From positions 126,724,807 through 126,788,806 of the forward strand of contig NC_089822.1 in assembly GCF_035046505.1 (NCBI RefSeq): a stretch of 64,000 nt of DNA, in the 5' to 3' direction. A program made the translations under genes and the position numbers. Below, in pieces: positions 39,801 to 51,800 of the stretch. The notes under the pieces are model-generated. The model was not told where the DNA came from, searched no databases, and saw only the letters and a list, made by a program, of their open reading frames with translations. Numbering within the stretch: the stretch's first letter is position 1; each line of letters begins with the position of its first letter. The DNA comes from Tiliqua scincoides (Eukaryota > Chordata > Lepidosauria > Squamata > Scincidae).

Positions 39801-42800
39801 TTGTCCTCAGTCAACTTGGATAGTATGTAGATATGATACACCAGCCCTAGGAATTGACTAGGTCATGTTTGGATCAACATGCATCCCTTCTGTCCCTATA
39901 ATGTGTCCAAACCATGGACCAATCTGAGTTTATGTAACTGTTTACTAGATTGGCAGATGGATGAATCCACAATAGTTTGATAGCTCTCTGGGCGGCCTTT
40001 CTCCCACCTAGACCAATGACATATTCATTTCTTGTTCTGCTAATTGGGTAAGAGGCACTTTTTCAAGTGGGTGCTCCTTTTTTTAGCAGGGGGAGAGTAA
40101 CTGGCCCACTTCACCCCAGCACTGTCTGTTCTAGTGGCTGTCTGCTGGTATTCATTTGCATCTTTTTAGATTGTGAGCCCTTTTGGGACAGGGAGCCATT
40201 TAGCTATTTGATTTTTCTCTGTAAACCGCTTTGTGAACTTTTAGTTGAAAAGCGGTATATAAATACTGTTAATAATAATAATTGTTCTTTGCTCACAGGG
40301 GAGGAGCAGAATTTCACAGTTTACTTCAAACGGGCTGAAGGCTATCCTGTGGATCTGTACTATCTTATGGACCTGTCTTACTCTATGAAAGATGACCTTG
40401 AGAACATCAAGCGGCTGGGAAGTGACTTGCTGGCAGCCCTGCGTGATAACACTAACTCTGTGAAGATTGGTATGCAGACCCATAGCCAGAAATGTCATGG
40501 TGGATGTGAGAACCCAAAGGGGCAGAGGATACGCATGTTGACACAGTGACAATCTGAATGCAAAGTACACATTACTTGAAGCATGTGCTATGTGGCTGTT
40601 TTCCTTATTTTTTTTTTCTTAAATAGCCTGGGTGGTGGCCCAGTCCAAACTGGGACTGCAGCAGGAGCAAAAGGTTAAGGCCACTCTGTCATGGTTGCTC
40701 TTTAGCTACCTGTCTCTCCTCCTGCCCTGCCCATTACATGCTATTTAATAAAAAGAAAAAACAAACAGGCAGGCAGCTGCATTGCAGAAGTTTGATACAA
40801 ATACATATGTCTAAAACTAGAGGTATTTAAATGTTATTAAATAAGATTAATGATATGGAAAGTTAATTACATTTCTAGTTAAATGCCAAGTGCCAGTCAG
40901 TTGCCTCAGTTCTTGTGAACTTCTTGGCCAGGTGGCTGAAAGACAGAAGCCCTGTTGCTTCTCTCTGACACAGTACTTGGCTAGAATGTGACCATCACAT
41001 TTTTCCTTCCATGTTTGTAGTGAAAAGGGCTAAGGACTAGGCACAATCATGCCAAACACTTCTGAGTCATTGATTTCATGGGTGAGCACATAAACCTGAG
41101 CACTTGGAATATGTATCTTTGGTTGGATTGTGTTCTTAGATGGTCGTATTTATTACTCATTCATGTCTCCTTGTTTTTTGTTTTAATTAAAAGCTGAAAA
41201 TTCCAGGAAGGGATTTGAAATCTTTGTAGGGCACCTCCTCCCATCCTTCCTGCAGCTATGCAAGAGTCTTTGAGGAAGGAGTCTGAATCTGCTACAGTAT
41301 TTTGCCAGAAAAAGAGGTTTGCCAATTTCAGGCACACCAATGACCAAAGGAATTGGCTGCACTTATGAAACTGCCTTCTACTGAGTCAGAGCTTTGGTCC
41401 ATCTAGATTTTAGCTCGGTTTGTCTGCAGTGACTAACTGTAGCTCCTACATTTCAGACTTGGGTGTCCTTCCTGGTCTGAGCTAGAGATACTAGGTGTTG
41501 AATCAGGCACCTTTTGAAGGCAAAGCAGGTGCATTCCAGACTGTTCTGGCATTTCAAGCAGTTGGCTGGGGTGTGTGTGTGATAAACTGGTGAGGATGCC
41601 TCACACCCTGTGCCTGTCCGCTGCCCTATCCTCCTCTCCTTTGATCCTTGGAGAGCAAACAAGAAGGGAAAGGGTTAGGGCTGTCCTCCTCTTCTAGTGC
41701 AGTAATTTTGACTTGGGTTGCTACAATCTGTTTCCCACCTCCGCCGTTGCTGCCTGCCTAGGTGCAGGAGCCTTCCCACTCAAGCCAGTTTTGAAGAAAC
41801 AACAGGTGAGGTGGAGGAAGTGAAGGGGAAGGACAGGGTATGTGTAGAGTGACATGTGCGACAAGAAAAGTGGTGCTGCTTCACTTTTTCACTGCTTCAC
41901 AAGGAAAGGAATGTGGGTGCTGCTTCAGCTTGGACTGGACTGGACTGGGCTTGGGTGCTCTGTCACTGAGCTATGGCCACACCTTCATAATTGGCTTTGG
42001 ATCTCTGTCTTGCAGGGTTTGGCTCCTTTGTGGATAAGACAGTGTTGCCATATGTGAGCACCTCGCCTTCCAAGTGGCAGAACCCCTGCTTAGACTCCAA
42101 TGGGGTGTGTCATCCAGCATTCAGCTATCAGCATGTCCTGGCACTCACCAACAATGCCAGTGAGTTTGAGAGCAGAGTCAGCCAGCAGCGCATTTCTGGG
42201 AATCTGGACACGGCTGAGGGAGGCTTTGATGCGATCATGCAAGCAGCCCTTTGCAAGGTGAGAGCTGGGAGGGGAAGTGAATGACTGGAATGTGTGCATA
42301 GGATCAGCAATCTTTGACAGCTGGCATGCAAACTTACTAAGTACCTGACAGTGACAGACAGGCAGTTGCCAACACATCACTGTATCTGACAGTGGCCATG
42401 TGTTTAGGGATTAGAGATCAAATTTGGTCATGCAAAAAAACCATTTTTAGTGAGTTGATACTCCTGACACGTTGGATCCTGAGGGCAAACGTTGGCAGCA
42501 AAATCTCAAATTTTGAAATTTGCAAATGCAGTGTGGATTTTTAACTTGTGCAAACATATATTTTGGCTCTGTTAACAGGCTATCTGAATCTGTCCTGAGG
42601 ATGCTACGTTCTCTCACATTCTGTGGTTGTGTCCAGATACCTGAACACACAATACGCACGCACTGTGTCAGCTATGCAGGGAGGCTGGCTCACGTGCTTT
42701 TCACTTAAAATGCTTGGGCATAGGTCCTTCCGATGACTGCTGTGCAATTTCCTCTCTTTTTCCAGGAACAGATTGGCTGGCGCAATGTGACGAGGCTCTT

Positions 42801-45800
42801 GGTTTTCACTTCTGATGGCAGCTTCCACATGGCAGGGGATGGGAAGCTAGGTGGGATCTATATGCCAAATGATGGGCGCTGCCACTTGGATGCCAATGGT
42901 TTCTACAGTGAAAGCCACCTCTATGTACGTCTCTCTGTTGAAATATGCAGTGATAAAGAATTTATTGGGAGACAAAAACAGAAGAGCAGCCTCTGCAGCA
43001 TCAGGAAGATTCTTAGGGAGGGGTTGTAACTCCATGGTAGAACACCTGCTTTGCCCCCACAAGGTCCCCAGTCCAATCCCTGACATCTCTAAGTAGGACC
43101 AAGAGACTCCCCACCTCTGCCAGAAACTCTAGAAAGCTACTTCCAGTCAGTGGATGCACCAATGGGAAGGCTCAATGTAAGATAGCTTCCTATGACCTGG
43201 AAGTTCAGGGCACTCCCCAAACCTTCATCATGACCAACAGGGTATTGGATACACCCCACAGGTGCAACTGAGAATGGTAGCTGGGTGTCTTGCTCGACGC
43301 TGCCCTAATAAGACCCATGCTGTGACATAGCAATCCATATTTCCATGTTAGTGGCAGCCAGTGAGGGAGGGGGGTGAGGAAATTCAGAGTGCTGTCATTA
43401 CAGAGGTAAACCTCACTGAACATTGAGGAGAAGCTGGATGTGTGGCTGCCATATTTGTTGGTAGGTGGATTTAGCATGATGTGTAGTATGGACTTGGGAG
43501 GAGCAATAATAACTTACTTTCTTGAACACAGTGTATTGGGGAGCCATTACAACCTGGCTTCTTGGGCACAGTGAGTAGTCTTGCTAATGTCCTATCGTGT
43601 TCAAATAGGGATTATGGCTAGGGATAATCGGAGAAGGGACAGTTCTAGTTGTGTAGACCCAGGAAGCTACCTTGGGCCACTGGCCAGTCTAGCTCAGACA
43701 GCTGGCCTGTCTAGCTGGACAGTCTAGCTAGTCTATTGCCTACTTGGTGTAGCAGTGGCTCTGTCTCCTAACACTGAGGTAGGGTCCTTCTCCAAGTCTC
43801 CTATCCACGACTCTTCTAACAGAGAAGGATTGGATTGAACCTGGACCTAAAGTTTTTGGCCAGGAAATGAAGATTCTGATGTTAGTATTGCAAATGGGTT
43901 AGCTTTACATATACAGTATTTTACATTCTTTGCCCAGTATGTTTTACTGAATTTAGAACTTTTAGGCTGGAAGACAGAAAGGCAAGGCAGCTAAATTCTG
44001 CTCTATTCTCTGGCAAGGGATGTTGGTGATAATGGGCAAGAGGGGAGAAAATGGGAGTGAAAAAGAGTCCTGTGATACTATTGCAGGCTGCATCTCTTTG
44101 CAGGATTACCCCTCAATTGGACACTTGGCTGAGGTGCTGTCCGAGTCCAATATCCAACCCATATTTGCTGTGACTGGCTCCAGGCTTCCCATGTATGAGG
44201 TGAGTACTGAGCTGGAAGAGTACTGAGCAGGAAAAGAAGTGGGCGTGTCTCTGAAGGGCTGGTGCTTGGCTCACACTCTTCTTTTCTTTTCCAGGAGCTG
44301 AGCAGGCTCATTCCCAAGTCAGCTGTTGGGGAACTGAAAGAGGATTCCAGCAATGTGGTGCAGCTTATCGCAGATGCCTACAGTGTGAGGAGGCGCTGTG
44401 GTAGAAAAAGGGGCAGAATCCTTCAGGGGCAGGAAAGATGAAGAGGAGCTAGTTCTATTGAGTACAGCCAGGCCTGAGGGTGGTGGGGTAGGCAGGCCCC
44501 TGTGGTTTAATCCTCTGGAGCAGCAAATTTCAATCAAAGTGTCGTGACACATTGATGTGTCACAAATGGTCTGCAGGTGTGCTGTGGGAGTTTGGGGGAG
44601 GGTCATTTATTAGTTGTCGTCCCCCAGTAGTCCAATGTGCCTTGTCAATTGTCCAAAAAGGATCATGTGCCTTGATAATTTTAACGCCTTGTCAGTGTGC
44701 TGGGAGATGAAAAAGGTTGCAAATAGCTACTTTAGGGTTTTCAGTGTGAATAGTGTGTCCATCTTGTTTCACTGTTCTGGAAGGATTGTGAGAAAAGAGA
44801 GATGTATTGATTTCATGTCACTGATGTTGCAGTTCCTTGGCTTGAATACAGCCCTTGGTAACGTGAACTGTTTATGTCTCCTGGTGAGCATAACTTCCCA
44901 TGAGTTCTTTGCTAGCTTGGAATTGCAGACTGAATTTTTCCTTTCCATTCATGTAACTTGCTGCTATGGCCGCAGTAGCAGCAGCAGGGGGGAGGTTGCT
45001 TTCCTTTCCCCTGGAACCAACATGGCAGTAAGTCTGGCATTAGAAATGCTGGGAAATGCAGTGTGACTTCAAGACTGACCAGCCGTTGCTGCAGAGTCAC
45101 TTGGTGCTATGTATGGGCCTAGGTGGTGATCTGGAAACACACAATCTGCGGCATGTTTGAAGCTAAGCAGGTTGTAAGGGAAGATGGGGGACCTAGTGGA
45201 TAGTGACTGCCAGTTACCTCCCTGCTCCTGCTTCATGCTTTAAACAGGGATAAGCTGGAGATAACTAGGAAAGACAGATTGTTGGGACTGGGAAGTCAGA
45301 CAGAAGGAGGCCAACTAGGGAATATCTCTCTTCCAATAGGGTCCAGAACCCCCCAAACCAAACGGTAGCAGAATGTGATGGTCTGGGAGTGGTAGGAACC
45401 TACTCCATCCTGAGTGAACTCAGCGACGTAGCTGACTGGTGTACCACTCCGGGGCGCTCTGGTTGTGAGCAAGGGGGAGCACCTGAGCAATACTCCGGTG
45501 GCTGCAGCCAGGGTAGCATTGCCAACCCCCAACAAGTGCTACCTGATATCGCAGCATCCCTGGGACCTCCCCCCTCAACTATGCAACTGAGTGAACTGAT
45601 AACCATAAAGCTGTAAAAAGGCAAGCAATTGTAATCCTGACCTGTGTGTCAACCCAGTTCTTGTCATCTATGGATATTAACATTAGTTTGCTTCTGGGAA
45701 TTGGATACTGGGGATCAACTGAGCCCCTCAAATTTCCTTCTCCAGCTGGGCTGTGAAATCAGATGGGTTCAGGGTCCAATGAGCACGCTCAAAGACTTTT

Positions 45801-48800
45801 CCTCCATTTACCTGTCATTTGGGGAAGAAGATGATACTTAAACCATACTCATTGGACTGAGGGCCTTGCTCAGTAGGAGACAGTTTATCAATGTTTGTTA
45901 TAGTGCTACAGCTTCAAAACAGGAGCTGCTTCTGAGGCAGGCACATGCCCTCACTATCAGTCTTCCCACAGAACCTCTCATCCACGGTGAACTTGGAGCA
46001 CTCTGACCTTCCTCCTGGCATTTCCATTGCTTATGACTCGCATTGTGGTGCCTTGGAAACATATGGACGCATGCAGGGTGGTGAATGCTCTGGCGTACGT
46101 GTCAATGAGTTGGTGAGTTCGTAAGTGGATTGCTTCTGTTGGCTTCAAAGGAGCAGAAGTGGCCTGATCTGTGTGGCATAGATAGAGATATTTGAAAATG
46201 GTTTTACAGGTCATGCCATTCCGGAACCCTCAATGGATTAAAAAAATTCAGTGGATACCAAATCAGTGGAAAAATAGCTTTAAAGACCCACTTCCAGGTT
46301 TCTTGTACTGATGCATTCTGGAGTGACAATGAAGGAGCAGGAAACCCGGTAGTGGGTCTTTAAAACTATCTTTAACCCTGAGAAGCTTGCAACCAGTGCG
46401 GTTTAACAGCATGAAAGTAGGAAATGGGATTTTGGCACATTTTTCCTCATGACAAGACATTTAAAGTTGGACCCCAGTATCAATGGTGAGTCAAATCAGT
46501 GGATAGAGGCACAACCTGTATATATTTTGCACATTTTGTGATTTGAAAAAAATGAAAAAGGCAGCTAGTGGTGTTATGTGTTCTTATTCCAAGTTCTCAT
46601 TCCACATTCTCATTTTTATTAATTTGTAAATGCTTTAAAAGTGTACTAGGTAGGTAGTATAGGTGATACAGTCTTAGCAGATGCATCCGCAGTATTATTT
46701 ATAACTGGAAAAACTAATCTGGTTTCTGGAAAATAGCTTAAACAGCAAAATGCAGTGCTTTGTGTTTTTATGTCGTTATCAACAAAAACAAATACCTCTA
46801 GGCATAGAGCAAATACGGATTGCAGTGCGGTGGGTGTGGGTGTTTCTCTCTGCCGATCTCATTCACTTTCCTTTCATAGGTGCAGTTCACAGTGAGGGTA
46901 AAGGCCACCACCTGTCTGCCTGGTACCCAGGAGGTGGCCCTCCGCGTGCTGGGAGTGGGTGAGGAGCTGCATCTGCAGCTGACAACAGTGTGCGAGTGCC
47001 AGTGTAGAGACTCCCAGCCCTATGCACACCACTGTTCTCGTGGCCAAGGCAACTTCACCTGTGGCATATGCAGGTATGGGCATGATGATAAACAGGCAGT
47101 ATGAAGGCTCAGTCAAAAGGAAGATAACTGGGGAGATTTACCTGGAAATTGGGCAGTGAGGAACAGGAGTTGAATAGGAGTAAGAATCGAGAGGTGTTTC
47201 AAGGTCTCGTCACTTTACCCAAAGCCAGTACAGTGGTCTTTTCCCATCACAGATGGTAACCAATACCCTTGCTGAATTGGTTCAAAGAGCTGCTTAGTTC
47301 ATCATCCTGCCTGCATAGCAGCCAGTCAGGTGCCTTCAGGAAGCTTGCAAGGAGGGCCAAAAAAGCAGTCACTGTTCATAGTTGTCTGCTCCTGAAACTG
47401 GCTCTTGGAAGCATCCTGTTTCTGATCATGATGGTTTCTATTCAGCTTTTTAAAATAAGAGGCAAAGGTGAACAAATAGATTTACCTCCACAAATCTAAT
47501 GCCTGTTAATAGCCATCTTAATCAAAAAATACTGTTGCTTTTAATCTGTTGTGTGATGGTGTGTTTTGATATTTTGGTAAACTGCCCTGGAAATGTCAGT
47601 GAAAATTTAAAAGTGAAACAATTGAATAAGACAGTGGTCCTTGTCCCATCTCCTGGCAACAGATTCCATAAGCTGATTGTGTTGAGTACTTTATTTTGTC
47701 TGCCCTGAATGTATAGCTGACCCATTTCATTTGTTAATCCTGAGTTCTAGTGTCGCAAGGAAAAATAATTCTCCGTGCATCAGGTGCAGTCAGGATAATT
47801 CGAGCAAGCTCTATCATGTCTCCCCCCATGCCAATTTTGATTACCTTTCATGATGGGTGAAGACTGCTAGGCCAGTTGGGTAAACGTGAGATGGGTGCAA
47901 AGGCAAAGGGACTGGTGTTGGCAGAGGAGGACACAGTGGTTGAGTTGCTCAAGAGGCTTGGTCAACGTGATGTGACCTGTCTCATGAGAAACAAGGCAGT
48001 TGCTGAGACTTTGCAAACCCAGGAGTGTGAAACGATGCTTGACCTCCCCTCTGTGTTCCCTTTCCTGTTCCCAGCTGCCAGGAAGGCTATGTTGGTCAGC
48101 TCTGTGAGTGCAAGCAAGAGGATTTGGGTAATCCAGAGAACAGGTGCCGAGACATGAATGACACAGGCCCCGTGTGCAACGGCAGAGGCCAGTGCGTGTG
48201 TGGGAAATGTCAGTGCAACAGTCATGCAAGTGGACCTTTTTGCCAGTGCGATGACACCAGCTGTGAACGACACAATGGGCAGCTCTGTGCAGGTAAAGTA
48301 TGATGATTTCTAGCAGCTGGACTGCTGCCTTCTTAACCTTTCTAAATTCTGGACAATGCTACCCCTCACTGGTCACATAGGAGAAAATGAGTTGGCTGCT
48401 AAGGGGCTTATGATGACCAGAGTTCAATAATGGATGTGTAGCCACATGGTTTTATGAAAGGTGTGGAAAGCAGGTTGCTAATGCCCAGGGCTGTGTGTAT
48501 GCCTGCAATGCAGGGAGAGGAGAGAATGTAGTCAGCACCAGCTTCAACTTCCCAAGAATCTGATTTCATCTGAAACTATCTAAAGCAGTGGTTCTCAAAC
48601 TTGTAGCACAGGGACCCACTTTTTAGGATGAGGATGTCAGGACCCATGGAAGTGATGTCATGACTGGAAGTGACATCATCAAGCAGGAAAATTTTTAGCA
48701 ATCCTAGGCTGCAATTCTACCCACACTTACCCCGGAGTAAGTCCCATTTATTGTCATTGTTAGAAGCATATACATAGTAGTTTGTGCAGATCTATAACAT

Positions 48801-51800
48801 TTCCCCAAATGCAATCACATATCATGGTAGCATTAAGTCTATTAAAAATAAAATATTGAAATGAATGAGGACCCACCTAAAATTGGCTTCTGACTCACCT
48901 AGTGGGTCCCGACCCATAGTTTGAGAAACACTGATCTAAAGCATTATATATCCTGTCTTTCCTGCCAAAAGACACACCAGGATGGTATAAAACAGAACAA
49001 ATTAAATTTTAAAATGAAAGGAAAAATTAAGATTAACTTTTTTTTTGTTCTTGAAAGCCAGGTGGTGTAGTGGTTTGGGAGGTGGACTTGGAATATCCAG
49101 GTTCAAATTCCCCCTCAGCCACGAAGCTTCCTAGGTGACCTTGGGCCAGTCACTTTCTCTCAGCCTCACCTACCTCACAGGGTTGTTGTGAGGACAAAAG
49201 GAGGGGAGCAGCTGTGTGCACCGCCCTGAGCTCTTTGGAGGAAAGGTGGTATAAAAATGTAATAAATAAATAAGTAAAATAAATATTGTTACAAAGATAT
49301 GCTTGGAAGTTTGTGTGCAATGCCTGCTGAAAACTAGAAGGAGGTAGCTGAATAAGATTTACATGTATTTGCGGTTGGGATGGTTCCATGGAGGAGGAAG
49401 CTTGTGGTGCTGATGAACTTCTCTTCCTGTTGATAGGCAATGGGCGGTGCAGATGTGGAACCTGTGAGTGCCAGTCAAACTACACTGGCAGCGCATGTGC
49501 ATGCAGTCTGGATACCAGTGGTTGTTTGCAGGAGGGTGTTGTATGCAGTGGTCACGGGCTATGTGTCTGTAACAGATGCCAGTGTGACACTGGCTGGTTC
49601 GACAGCCACTGCAGCCACTGTCTGGACTGCCAGACTCCTTGTGAGGAGCACAGGTGAGTCTCTGGTACCATCTGAGAGAACAGATACAGCTGGACAAATG
49701 AGGAGAGGAGGGGCAGTGCATAGGAGCAGATGGGTGCCTAGCCTGCTTTGTAATGTGTATAGGGGAGATAGTGCATCAGCACAGTCCCCTTTTGTAGGTC
49801 TCTGTAAAAAGGGTCAGATTTTGCATAGAGCAGCGTTTCCCAACCTATGGGTCAGGACTCATCAGTGGGTTGCAACCTGATTGTTGGTGAGTTGTGAAAC
49901 TGACAAGCTGATAGTTGCCAAGGAAAACGCAAGGAGCCCTATGGAAAGTAAAACCGAGCCACACTACATATGTACTCATGAATAGGCCAACATTCATGAG
50001 TCCATTTTGAAGGGCAGGCCAAGAGGAATGCAATGCCACCAGAATGGTCCTGATCTAATGAAAGCAGATCCCACCAAAAAACACTTGAAAAGAAAGTCCT
50101 CTTCCTCCAAACTGACAAATGCATCAAGCTCTATGGAAAGCAAAACTGAACCACATGTGTGTCTGCTCATGAGTAAGCAAACATTCCTTGGCTCCTATTG
50201 AAGGCCAGTTGAATGGGAATGTAAGGCCACCAGAATGGTCCTGATCCAATAAACGTGGAGCGCTACTGCACTCCAGAAGGCAGCCCCCGAACCATAGTAA
50301 AAAAGGATAAAAACAGAGGCTTGAGCCGATAAGATGGAACTCTTGTTTTTAAGTCTTGTAAAGCTAGGTGGGTCCCGAAAGTGTGTGATTTTTAAAAGTG
50401 GGTCCCAGTGCATCATGGATGTACGAGTATCATGTGCCCAAATGCTTCTGCCCTGATACAGAAGGGGAGGGAGGATAATGTGGGAAGGAAGCTCCCAGCA
50501 GATGAAAGTGAGTGAAATAGGCAGAGCGGAGGGTGATAACACTTTTGGTTTGCTCTGCATGTTGGCAGGAATTGTGCTGAGTGCAAGGCCTTTGGCACAG
50601 GGCTTCTGAGTGGTAACTGCAGTGCCAGCTGCAACCAGACTGTGAGCGTTTTGCCAGCACCTACTGTGAATGAGAGATGGTGCCAGCAGAAGACGGAAGA
50701 TGGCAGCCTCCTCATCTACCTCATTGAGAAAGACAAGACTGGCAGTATCAGCATTACAGTGAAGGACAAAACAGGTGAGTGCAGCAAGAGCCTAAGCAGG
50801 ATGGGAGAAATTCACATCACAGCCAGAAATCCTCCTGACTGCTTCAAAAGCCTGAAGGGTGAGGCTGGTCAGCCTGCCCTCACAATCTGTGCTGCTGTAA
50901 GCCAGTCTGTTCCCTTCTGCATGATGTGGCCTAAAACTGGAGATGGGTGACTCAAATTCCCACTGTTAAGATGAATTCACACATTGCCTTTTCTACTGTT
51001 TCCCTTTGTTAGTAGAAAATGTAGAAATCCTGGGTGCTAGAAAGAGGCCTGATTTTTTTCAGCAGTGCACAAGACAGTGTCACTAAATGTACGAACGTTT
51101 CCAAAGTTCTTAGCTCTTTGTCCCCCTGTTATGTTATGGGCATTTTTTAAAAAATGTACTTTCCTATACTTTCCCATAGTACAGCTAAACAACTAAAGAC
51201 TTTAAGCAAGAATTTAGCTGTGTACCAGGAATTTCTTGAGGGAGAGGGGCAAAGGTTCATCACCACATGACGAATAAACTTGCAGTGCTTTACCCTTACT
51301 CTGATACAGGGCAGCTACTCTGCAAAATGAGCATGGTGAAACCTTGCCATGCATGTGCCATTTCAAAATGTAAAATGGGAATTGCATTTGAATTTAGTCT
51401 ATGGCAGTCTAACTTTCTTGAGGGACAAAGGGGCCCAAGTTGGTCATCTTCCTGATGTACTTGGTTTCTAGGTGAAGGAAGGTTTGCACTATGAAGTGGA
51501 ACAGACATTGGGAGAGCTGTACCATGTGATATTTCTAAACAGATAGTCTGCCTCGAAGATAAATGGGGAGGGTAAAAGTGAATGCTTATTTACTGGTTGT
51601 ATTCTAAAATGTTACTGGTTTTGAAGATTTAAATAGTGATAACTGGTAGCAGAAGGTGAAGAATATGTTGTGCCACTTGTAGAATTATTAAGGTCATAAT
51701 TCTAAGGGTGCGGGAAATTGTTTCTAAAAGTCCTGTTGGAGGAACAGATCATCAGGGATTCTCTCACTTCTTTTTCTCCACTCTTGTCAGGTTCCAGTAA

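Larger units (their letters stand above)
42925..44103 (+). other. ITGB7: ITGB7 intron 6
   Basis: It holds two copies of one tRNA-type SINE in opposite orientation (43.02 and 43.66 kb). Otherwise nothing recognised. Confidence 0.6.

Noticed and set aside
40067-40298. Upstream extension of ITGB7 exon 4
   Set aside because: The frame is open back into the L2-type repeat only by chance. The acceptor at 40298 and the exon 3 phase fix the boundary.
43017-43090. tRNA gene
   Set aside because: A- and B-box-like motifs are present, but no cloverleaf can be folded and a SINE body follows.
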